From the NCBI GenBank assembly GCA_030598425.1, contig JAUVPY010000091.1, positions 1-8,243 on the forward strand: a stretch of DNA of 8,243 nucleotides. Direction: 5' to 3'. Source of the DNA: Anaerolineae bacterium (lineage in GTDB: Bacteria > Chloroflexota > Anaerolineae > 4572-78 > NAK82). A program made the translations under genes and the position numbers. Position 1 is the stretch's first letter, and every line of letters starts with the position of its first letter. Shown piece after piece: positions 1 to 6,048 of the stretch. Below the pieces are notes generated by a model. That model did not search any database and was not told where the DNA came from. It saw only the letters and a program-made list of their open reading frames with translations.

Positions 1-782
1 CCTATCCCCAGAAACCACCACCAGGGGCTCACCTGCCAGCCCAGGATCAGCAAGAGTGGGGCAGCCACCAGATAAGTGAGGTAACGGATGGCATGGCGTT
101 TTCGCCACAGGTCGGCTTTGCCGTCGCCTCGGGCGTATTGATAATACTGTTTAAAAAAGCTACGCAAGCTGCTCCGAGGACGGAAATAGGCGACAGCCCT
201 GGGGGCAAAGGCAAAAGGCTGATAGAGATCACGCAATCGGAAATCGAAGATCAGGTCTTCACAGTAGTCGAGCCATTCTGGGTAGCCGCCGGCGGCCTCC
301 CACGCCGAGCGGGTGAAGGCAACCGAGCGGCTGGAAGGGAGAAAACGATCCGGGTCGATATCAGCCAGGACAGGCAGAGCTGTTGCCCCCATAGCGATCT
401 CAAACACACTCTGTGGGTCTGGAACAAAGAAACCCGCAACAACCTGTGGCGGGTTTTCCGACTCGAAGGGGGCTACCAACTCTGCCAACCACTCCGGCGC
501 GAGCCACACCCCAGCGTCGGTACTGGCGATCACATCCCCCGAGGCAGCGGCGATGGCTAAGTTACGCCCACGTGAAATGTTGGCGCCCGGCTCAACCAAG
601 ATTCGCAGCGATAGGTGGTCCTGACCGGCGTAATTCTGCAAGGTGGTTAGGGTGCTATCAGTAGATCCGCCGTCCACAATGACCACCTCGTCGGGTTGGC
701 GAGTTTGTGCCGCCAGCGAGTCGAGCAAGCGGCAGATGGTAGGGCCTTCGTTGAGTACGGTGACAATGACGGAGACTTTCAT
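1..782 (-). CDS. Family 2 glycosyltransferase, C-terminus cut by window edge
   Basis: A GT-A fold family 2 glycosyltransferase, expected to move a sugar from a nucleotide-sugar donor to a membrane-associated or surface-glycan acceptor; donor and acceptor cannot be told. The reverse strand reads without a stop from ATG at 782-780 to the left edge, giving 260 residues. The N-terminus MKVSVIVTVLNEGPTI is the classic first beta strand, followed by VDGGSTDST (37-42 is the donor-binding Asp region), NISRGRN (68-74), TDAG (88-91, at the place of the usual DxD metal motif), SSRSVAF (150-156) and CEDLIFDFRLR (174-184), whose ED is the probable catalytic base region. From about residue 235 a hydrophobic stretch (YLVAAPLLLILGW and onward) begins, suggesting a C-terminal membrane anchor. 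No Shine-Dalgarno is visible before the ATG; instead a heptamer repeat ends 8 nt upstream. It is transcribed away from smc. Family assignment is firm, substrate unknown. Confidence 0.9.
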   Translation of the reverse strand, partial: MKVSVIVTVLNEGPTICRLLDSLAAQTRQPDEVVIVDGGSTDSTLTTLQNYAGQDHLSLRILVEPGANISRGRNLAIAAASGDVIASTDAGVWLAPEWLAELVAPFESENPPQVVAGFFVPDPQSVFEIAMGATALPVLADIDPDRFLPSSRSVAFTRSAWEAAGGYPEWLDYCEDLIFDFRLRDLYQPFAFAPRAVAYFRPRSSLRSFFKQYYQYARGDGKADLWRKRHAIRYLTYLVAAPLLLILGWQVSPWWWFLGI

Positions 783-790
783 TTGGGGAC

Positions 791-825
791 TTGAGATTTG
801 AGATTTGAGATTTGAGATTTGGGAT
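791..825. repeat. Heptamer tandem repeat (TTGAGAT)x4 plus TTGGGAT
   Basis: Four perfect head-to-tail copies of the 7-mer TTGAGAT (791-818) are followed by one copy with a single change, TTGGGAT (819-825). On the glycosyltransferase strand the unit reads ATCTCAA and the array ends 8 nt before the start codon, where a Shine-Dalgarno would normally lie. Both flanks look like decayed copies: CTTGAGATTT is preceded by TTTGGGGAC, and TTTAG follows. Heptamer repeats between genes are known from cyanobacteria and other bacteria with larger genomes. Copy number could vary by slippage. Any effect on translation is inference. Confidence 0.92.
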
Positions 826-950
826 TTAGCATAACCCACCATTCTCAGTTAGTCTTATGCCGTGCTAAGGACCGTGGCACTTAAGGTTTCCATTTATCAC
901 GCCCATAGCATAACATACCCACTCCTGGGAGTCAACGATACGCGCAGTCT

Positions 951-979
951 TTGACAGCCCCCACGAAACGGACTATACT
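951..979 (+). promoter_or_regulatory. Sigma-70-type promoter for smc
   Basis: A perfect -35 hexamer TTGACA (951-956) is separated by exactly 17 bp from TATACT (974-979), one mismatch from the consensus -10. Transcription would start near 985-987, leaving a leader of roughly 20 nt to the ATG at 1007 or about 48 nt to the preferred smc start at 1034. It is the only strong promoter seen in the window and probably drives smc and the genes behind it. The match is seen directly; activity is inferred. Confidence 0.75.
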
Positions 980-1033
980 TTTCAAGTTAGCGAGAATCAA
1001 TCCAATATGCGGCACGTAGTACGCAATACTTCA

Positions 1034-4000
1034 ATGCGACTCAAAACTCTGGAAATTCAAGGCTACAAATCCTTCGCCACAAAGACCGTCTTTCAATTTG
1101 ACCAAGGCATTACGGCCGTCGTCGGACCGAACGGCAGCGGCAAGAGCAACGTTGCCGACGCCCTGCGCTGGGCGCTGGGTGAACAGAGCTATAGCACGCT
1201 GCGCGGCAAAAAGACGGAGGATATGATTTTTTCGGGCTCCGATGGCCGCGCGCGGCTGGGTATGGCCCAGGCCGCCCTGATCCTTGACAACAGCGACGGG
1301 TGGCTGCCGGTGGATTTCACCGAGGTAACCGTCGTCCGCCGGGCCTACCGGGACGGGCAGAACGAGTATCTGCTCAACGGCAGCCGAGTCCGACTGCGAG
1401 ACATCAATGAGCTGCTGGCCGCGAGCAGCCTCAGCCGACGCACTTACACAGTCATCGGTCAAGGTTTGGTGGACGCCGCCCTGTCGTTGCGGGCTGAGGA
1501 ACGACGCGTCCTCTTCGAAGAAGCGGCCGGGATCACATTGCACCGCTCCAAGCGTGCTGATGCACTGCAAAAATTGGACGCCACCCAGGCCAACCTGCTG
1601 CGCGTCCACGACATCGTGAGCGAAATCGAGCCCCGTCTGCGCTATCTCGAGCGGCAAGCAAAGCGCTCGGGCCAACACCAAACCATCTCGACCCAGCTCA
1701 AAGATCTACTACACATCTGGTATGGATATCGGTGGGGCGAAGGGCAACAACGCTTGCACGAAGCACGTCTCGGCGCTGACAAGAGCCAGCGTGCTCTCGA
1801 CGCCCACGTTGAAAGACTGGAACGCACTGCTGGTCAAATCACCGAATTACGGGCTCGCCAGACTCAACTACGTACGCAACTAGGCGAGTGGCACCGGTTC
1901 AGCAGCCAGTTGCACAATGAGGCTGAGGCTCTTCAGCGTGAATTGGCCGTGGGTGACGAACGCGCCCGCCTGCTGAGCGCCCAGCGTGAGGAGTTGTTGA
2001 GCGAGCTCGAACGCCTCCAGGTGACTCGTAAGGCGGCCAAGGAGCGTGTAGCCGAAGCCAAATCCGATATGGCCCGAATTGAGAGTGAGTTGAGGACTGC
2101 CCACGATCAAGCTGAACGGCTTCGCGCCCGTCTCAACGCACACCAAGCCGAGCGCCAGGCGCTGCTCGACCAGCAGTCTCAGGTCGAAAGGGAGACACGA
2201 GATCTGGCCGATCGTATCGCTGGCCACCAAGCTCGGCTGGCACAATTGGGCGAACGGCGGACACAACTGGGCCGCGAAGCCGAAGAGAACCAAGGAGTCA
2301 TAACTGTCCATCGCCAGAGTCAAGAGACGCTCAGAGAGCAACTTGCTGAAAAAGAAGGGCTACTTCAGAGTCTAATCGCCGATCTGGGCGGCCTTGAGAC
2401 ACAGAAAAAAGAGCGATTAACAGCCATCCAGAATCTGAGCGCCGAGGCGGGTGAGTTGGAAGTAGAAATCGCCGCCTGCCAACGCCGTCAGGATACCCTC
2501 CGCGCCCGGCAGGACCTGCTCTCCAGGATGCAGCAGGACCTGGCTGGATTTTACGAAGGAGTGCGCGCTGTCCTCAAGGCGGCGCACGACGAAGCGACCC
2601 TGCCAGGCGTGGTCGGCACAGTTGCCCACCTGCTGCGGGTGCCCAGCGACCTAGAAACTGCCATCGAGACCGCTCTGGGCGGACATCTCCAAGACGTTGT
2701 AGTCGAAACCTGGGCCGACGCTGAAACAGCCATCGCTCACCTGAAAGCCACTCAAGGCGGACGCGCTACCTTCCTGCCTCTGGACACCATTCATCCCTCT
2801 GAGCCCATCAGGCCGCCTGAAACAAAGGGAGTGCTGGGTATCGCCTCTGACCTGGTGACCTGCGATGAGCGGCTGGCCCAGGTCACCCGGCTGTTGCTGG
2901 GACGCACCTTGGTGGTGGAGGACCTAGCAGCGGCCCGGCGTGCTTTTTCGGATATGCGCGGCGGATTCCAGATTGTCACGCGCCCTGGGGAGTTGGTCCG
3001 CTCCGGCGGCAGTGTGAGCGGTGGGAGCGTGAGTCGTGATAAGGCTGGCGGCGGTTTTCTAGCCCGCGAGCGCGAATGGCGAGAGCTGCCAGCCACCATC
3101 GCCGAGCAGGAATCACAGCGCCAAGCCCTTCAGGCCAGTTTGGAACAAAATCAGCACGTTCAGACCGAACATCAATCAAGGCTGGAGGAGCTGGCCCAGC
3201 GCCAGGCGAAGCTACAGGCAACTCAATCAAGCCTTAACCAGGAGCGAGAGTCTCTAGACCGCGAGAACGAGCGCGCGGAGGAGGCCATCCAATGGCAACA
3301 CAGCCTACTCGAACGCCTGGATGCCGAGCTCGCCAACCTCGACCAAAGTGAAGAGCGACTCCGGGCAGAGATCGAAGACTTTCGGGCAGCACAGACTCAA
3401 GCTCAAGAGCGAGCACGAGAGCTGGCGAAACAGGCATCGACTCTCACAGCCGAGGCATTGCTGACCGAATTGAGCCAGGCTCAGACCGAACTGGCCGTCA
3501 TCGAAGGACGGCAAGACAGTCATCGCGCCACACTTGGAAGCCACGAAGCAAACCTGGCAGAACTCAATGCGCGCATTAAGACCAAGGAACGGCGAGCTGA
3601 CGAGCTATTGCAGGAGCGCGAAACGCTGCTGGCCCGTTTGACCACCCAGCGTGATCAAGTCAGCCTGCTCAACGATCAAATCGTGGAAATAGCCGAACGC
3701 ATTGATCCGGCAGAAGAGCAACTGTCTGGGTTAGAAGAGCAGCAAACAACGCTCGAAGCCGAGGAGGGCCGAGGCCGAGAAACACGCCATCGGCTGGAGA
3801 CCGAACACAGTCGCCTTGCCCTGGAACACGGTCGTCGCCAGGACGAGTTAGATATGTTGCGCCGCCAGATTGAGGACGACCTGGGCCTGGTAGAAATGGA
3901 GCTCAGCGAAGATCAGATAGGCCAGCCCTATCTACCGCTTCACCCTCTGATCTCCCAGTTGCCGGTGGTGGAAGAGCTGCCTGAAGGCGTTGAGAATGAC

Positions 4001-4639
4001 GTACGACGGCTCAGAGTCCAGCTCGGCCGACTGGGGTCGGTAAACCCTGACGCGCCCAAAGAGTTCGAAGAACTGAGCGCCCGGCATGAGTTTCTCACGA
4101 GCCAGATGACCGATTTGGAGCAGGCAGCCGCCGACCTGCGCCAAGTCATAGCCGAACTGGATCGGCTGATGGAGAAAGAGTTTTCGAAGACGTTTGAGGC
4201 CGTGGCCAAGGAATTCAGAAACTATTTTAAGCAGCTTTTTGACGGCGGTGAGGCACAACTCGTGTTGACCGATCCGGAGAACCTCACAGACACCGGGATC
4301 GATATCAGCGCTCGTCCGCCCGGCAAACGCCTCCAAAGCCTGAATATGCTCTCTGGCGGCGAGCGAGCACTGACGGCAGCGGCGCTCATCTTCTCATTGC
4401 TAAAAGTGAGCCCTACTCCTTTCTGTGTCCTGGACGAAGTGGACGCTATGCTAGACGAGGTTAACGTGGGCCGCTTCCGGCAGGAGCTGCAGAAACTAGC
4501 GGAAGAAATCCAAATCATTGTCATCACCCATAACCGCCGCACCATCGAAGCAGCTAACACCATATACGGTGTCTCGATGGGAGATGACTCAGTGTCACGC
4601 GTCATCTCCTTAAAGCTGGACGAGGTAGAGCAACGGTAA
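1034..4639 (+). CDS. smc: Chromosome segregation protein SMC
   Basis: Full-length bacterial SMC, the ATPase core of the condensin complex that with ScpA and ScpB extrudes DNA loops and aids chromosome segregation; no scpA or scpB is in the window. Using ATG 1034 it has 1201 residues, close to the usual length near 1190. The head begins [15 protein letters not shown], with Walker A GPNGSGKS at 31-38, Q-loop Gln 143 (IGQG) and the FEEAAG segment from 161. Long Glu/Gln/Arg/Leu-rich coiled coils flank a hinge at about 505-668 ([10 protein letters not shown] to SGGSVSGGS). The C-terminal head has the signature LSGGE (1106-1110), Walker B VLDE with Asp1134 and catalytic Glu1135, and the ITHNRRT segment. 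An in-frame ATG at 1007 would add MRHVVRNTS, which SMC families lack; I prefer 1034 because the family normally starts here, although neither start has a good Shine-Dalgarno. All key residues are present. Confidence 0.97.
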   Translation: MRLKTLEIQGYKSFATKTVFQFDQGITAVVGPNGSGKSNVADALRWALGEQSYSTLRGKKTEDMIFSGSDGRARLGMAQAALILDNSDGWLPVDFTEVTVVRRAYRDGQNEYLLNGSRVRLRDINELLAASSLSRRTYTVIGQGLVDAALSLRAEERRVLFEEAAGITLHRSKRADALQKLDATQANLLRVHDIVSEIEPRLRYLERQAKRSGQHQTISTQLKDLLHIWYGYRWGEGQQRLHEARLGADKSQRALDAHVERLERTAGQITELRARQTQLRTQLGEWHRFSSQLHNEAEALQRELAVGDERARLLSAQREELLSELERLQVTRKAAKERVAEAKSDMARIESELRTAHDQAERLRARLNAHQAERQALLDQQSQVERETRDLADRIAGHQARLAQLGERRTQLGREAEENQGVITVHRQSQETLREQLAEKEGLLQSLIADLGGLETQKKERLTAIQNLSAEAGELEVEIAACQRRQDTLRARQDLLSRMQQDLAGFYEGVRAVLKAAHDEATLPGVVGTVAHLLRVPSDLETAIETALGGHLQDVVVETWADAETAIAHLKATQGGRATFLPLDTIHPSEPIRPPETKGVLGIASDLVTCDERLAQVTRLLLGRTLVVEDLAAARRAFSDMRGGFQIVTRPGELVRSGGSVSGGSVSRDKAGGGFLAREREWRELPATIAEQESQRQALQASLEQNQHVQTEHQSRLEELAQRQAKLQATQSSLNQERESLDRENERAEEAIQWQHSLLERLDAELANLDQSEERLRAEIEDFRAAQTQAQERARELAKQASTLTAEALLTELSQAQTELAVIEGRQDSHRATLGSHEANLAELNARIKTKERRADELLQERETLLARLTTQRDQVSLLNDQIVEIAERIDPAEEQLSGLEEQQTTLEAEEGRGRETRHRLETEHSRLALEHGRRQDELDMLRRQIEDDLGLVEMELSEDQIGQPYLPLHPLISQLPVVEELPEGVENDVRRLRVQLGRLGSVNPDAPKEFEELSARHEFLTSQMTDLEQAAADLRQVIAELDRLMEKEFSKTFEAVAKEFRNYFKQLFDGGEAQLVLTDPENLTDTGIDISARPPGKRLQSLNMLSGGERALTAAALIFSLLKVSPTPFCVLDEVDAMLDEVNVGRFRQELQKLAEEIQIIVITHNRRTIEAANTIYGVSMGDDSVSRVISLKLDEVEQR
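4580..4609 (+). repeat. 9-bp perfect inverted repeat in the 3' end of smc
   Basis: GGAGATGAC (4580-4588) and GTCATCTCC (4601-4609) are perfect inverted repeats separated by 12 nt, giving a possible RNA hairpin. It lies wholly inside the smc coding region, about 30 nt before the stop codon. It is not followed by a run of T, so it does not look like an intrinsic terminator. It may be a pause, processing or mRNA-stability element between smc and the downstream genes, or simply chance. Confidence 0.5.
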
Positions 4640-4689
4640 GGCCCAGAAATTGTGGGGGGAGATGTCGTAATAGCCGAGGTATATCACTT

Positions 4690-5397
4690 ATGAAACGAAC
4701 CTGGCCATTGATTCTAACCGCCCTCATTCTCACCGGCCTGTCGGCTATGGTTTGGAGAGGCGCGCTGGCCGCGCCACCGGTGCAGGGTGACTTATCCCTT
4801 ATCACGTCGCCACAAAACAACGCCATTGTTCGAGGGCAAGTGTCTATTCTGGGCAGCGCCACGCACCCCCAGTTTCAGTTTTATAAGGTGGAAGTCGCCC
4901 ACGAGCCACCCATCGACGAGAACTTCGCCATTATCGGGGCTATCCACGAGGAGCAGGTTGTGGATGGCCAGTTAGAATTGTGGGACACTACCCAGGTACC
5001 TGACGGCAGCTATACGCTGCGCCTGCGCGTGGTTCGACTAGACGGCAATTACAGCGAATACTCCGTGGTGCAGGTGGTAGTTGCCAACGCTCAGCCTACA
5101 GAGACGCCTACGCCGTCTGCATCGCCCACGCCAACTATCAGCCCCACCCCCCTGCCGCCGACCCCCACCATCATCATCGACCAGCCAGCTCTGCCCACCG
5201 GCGCGGTTACCCCAGTGCCAACTCGCATCACCCCACTACCAACGCCAGCCGAGGAGAGGATCAGCCTTAACCTCGACACCACGTCCCTGCAAACTGCGTG
5301 TCTCTACGGGGCCGGGATCAGTCTGGGGGTCTTTCTGGTGTTTGGCCTTCTGGCCGCTCTACGCAACCTCATTTACGCCATTCTTGGCCGGGGATAG
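4690..5397 (+). CDS. Exported membrane-anchored Ig-like domain protein with Pro/Thr linker
   Basis: I recognise the architecture but no named family. The 235-residue product has a signal peptide (Lys2-Arg3, hydrophobic core to about 22, AxA-type cleavage near Ala27), one beta-rich Ig-like domain at about 36-133, a linker at about 136-186 rich in Pro and Thr with PTPT-type repeats, a transmembrane helix at about 204-223 and a short tail (RNLIYAILGRG). The domain features PQNNAIVRGQVSILGSA near its start and ELWDTTQVPDGSYTLRLRVV near its end. Similar WDTT-PDG-YTLRL modules occur as accessory domains in exported Chloroflexota proteins. The domain probably sits outside the membrane on a flexible stalk; a binding or structural role is inference and no catalytic motif is seen. 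ATG 4690 is supported by GAGG at 4676-4679, 10 nt upstream. It starts 50 bp after smc and ends 9 bp before pth, so it is probably co-transcribed with both. Confidence 0.85.
   Translation: MKRTWPLILTALILTGLSAMVWRGALAAPPVQGDLSLITSPQNNAIVRGQVSILGSATHPQFQFYKVEVAHEPPIDENFAIIGAIHEEQVVDGQLELWDTTQVPDGSYTLRLRVVRLDGNYSEYSVVQVVVANAQPTETPTPSASPTPTISPTPLPPTPTIIIDQPALPTGAVTPVPTRITPLPTPAEERISLNLDTTSLQTACLYGAGISLGVFLVFGLLAALRNLIYAILGRG
5095..5247 (+). repeat. Low-complexity Pro/Thr-coding linker
   Basis: This stretch codes for a degenerate run of Pro, Thr and Ser (TETPTPSASPTPTISPTP, then LPPTPT, VTPVPT and ITPLPTP) joining the Ig-like domain to the membrane helix. The DNA contains C runs at 5142-5145, 5147-5152 and 5162-5166. 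Such linkers act as flexible, often extended spacers in exported proteins. The reading frame is intact through it. Confidence 0.8.
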
Positions 5398-5403
5398 GGA
5401 TGG
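5396..5403 (+). promoter_or_regulatory. Ribosome binding site of pth overlapping the upstream stop codon
   Basis: AGGGATGG includes AGGG (5396-5399) placed 7 nt before the ATG at 5407. Its first two bases belong to the TAG stop (5395-5397) of the preceding gene, an arrangement that favours translational coupling. It supports 5407 as the pth start rather than a site closer to the conserved domain. The ATG at 5400 is in another frame. Confidence 0.65.
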
Positions 5404-5406
5404 CGA

Positions 5407-6024
5407 ATGTCGCTCTCATTTCGCTTGTTTGGCCGGCGCAGACCCAGTGACCCTACGGGCCCCGTCGAATGGTTGATAGTCGGGTTGGGTAACCCTGGAC
5501 GTAAGTACGCTGGCAACCGCCATAACGTCGGCTTCCAGGCAGTAGAGCGACTGGCTGCCGCCAACGACCTGCGTTTCGACCAGCGGCGAAATCGCGCATA
5601 CGTAGCTCACGGGCACATCGAAGGCGTTCGGGTCGCGCTAGTCAAGCCACAGACGTATATGAATCGGAGCGGCGAAGCGGTGGGGGGCCTGACCCGTTTT
5701 TTCAAAGTGCGATCCGAGCAAGTTCTGATCATCTTCGATGATCTGGACCTACCGCTGGGATCACTGCGTCTACGCCTGAAGGGAGGGGCTGGGGGACATA
5801 AAGGGGTGGCCAACATCGTCGCCTGTCTGAACACCCGTGATTTCCCCCGGATGCGGATCGGCATTGGCCGACCACCCGGTCGTATGCCACCTGAAGCTTA
5901 TGTTTTGCAAGACTTCAGGGACGACGAACAACTGATTATGGAGCACACCTTTCAACAGGCTGCCGAGGCTATTTGTGTTGCCCTTAGTGACGGCTTTGAA
6001 ATGGCAATGAACCGTTTCAATTAA
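5407..6024 (+). CDS. pth: Peptidyl-tRNA hydrolase
   Basis: A cytoplasmic esterase that cleaves peptidyl-tRNA dropped by ribosomes, freeing tRNA for reuse; normally essential. The 205-residue product carries the family motifs: WLIVGLGNPG (Asn29), RHNVGF with the catalytic His39, KPQTYMNRSG (Asn86), FDDLDLP with the His-partner Asp111, and GGAGGHKG (His130). In E. coli numbering these match N10, H20, N68, D93 and H113. The residue matching E. coli Asn114 is Lys131. About 19 residues precede the usual start of the domain (MSLSFRLFGRRRPSDPTGPV), basic and absent from the roughly 190-residue classical enzymes. No in-frame ATG lies between, and the Shine-Dalgarno favours 5407. It sits 9 bp after the Ig-like gene and 24 bp before mfd, in the same frame as mfd. 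Confidence 0.96.
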   Translation: MSLSFRLFGRRRPSDPTGPVEWLIVGLGNPGRKYAGNRHNVGFQAVERLAAANDLRFDQRRNRAYVAHGHIEGVRVALVKPQTYMNRSGEAVGGLTRFFKVRSEQVLIIFDDLDLPLGSLRLRLKGGAGGHKGVANIVACLNTRDFPRMRIGIGRPPGRMPPEAYVLQDFRDDEQLIMEHTFQQAAEAICVALSDGFEMAMNRFN

Positions 6025-6036
6025 AGGATTAGAAAT

Positions 6037-6040
6037 AGGG
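6037..6040 (+). promoter_or_regulatory. Ribosome binding site deciding the UUG start of mfd
   Basis: AGGG lies 8 nt before TTG at 6049-6051, the best-placed initiator in the frame after the pth stop codon. The first in-frame ATG is not reached until 6451, well inside the conserved N-terminal domain, so the TTG start is needed to give a normal Mfd N-terminus. Confidence 0.7.
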
Positions 6041-6048
6041 ATTTCAGA

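Larger units (their letters stand above)
783..1006. other. Divergent intergenic region between glycosyltransferase and smc
   Basis: A 224-bp non-coding stretch between two genes transcribed away from each other. It is richer in A+T than the flanking genes. It holds the heptamer array (791-825), two copies of the 9-mer TAGCATAAC (827-835 and 906-914), a short palindrome ACTCC-TG-GGAGT (921-932) and the smc promoter (951-979). I see no convincing promoter for the minus-strand gene: TATGCT on that strand, overlapping the first 9-mer, is a possible -10, but no good -35 lies 16-18 bp from it. No tRNA or RNA-gene structure is visible. Confidence 0.7.

Noticed and set aside
93..664. Plus-strand open frames opposite the glycosyltransferase
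   Set aside because: They lie antisense to a clearly recognised family 2 glycosyltransferase and their translations are Arg/Pro-rich with no motif.
791..825. Possible CRISPR array
   Set aside because: The 7-bp units are contiguous with no spacers; it is a simple tandem repeat.
1031..1681. A 216-codon minus-strand open frame within smc
   Set aside because: It is antisense to the conserved SMC ATPase head, and its reading frame is a by-product of smc codon use; no recognisable domain.
3932..4605. Overlapping minus-strand open frames opposite the C-terminal head of SMC
   Set aside because: Antisense to the signature and Walker B motifs of SMC; Ser/Arg-rich translations without family features.
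4580..4620. Intrinsic terminator after smc
   Set aside because: The stem lies before the smc stop codon and is followed by TTAAAG rather than a T run.
5142..5166. G-quadruplex on the minus strand of the Pro/Thr linker
   Set aside because: There are only three separate runs of four or more G with a 9-nt loop between two of them; the C richness is explained by Pro codons.
6025..6048. Relic of the heptamer repeat between pth and mfd
   Set aside because: Only the word GGGATTT is shared with the array; too short to separate from chance.
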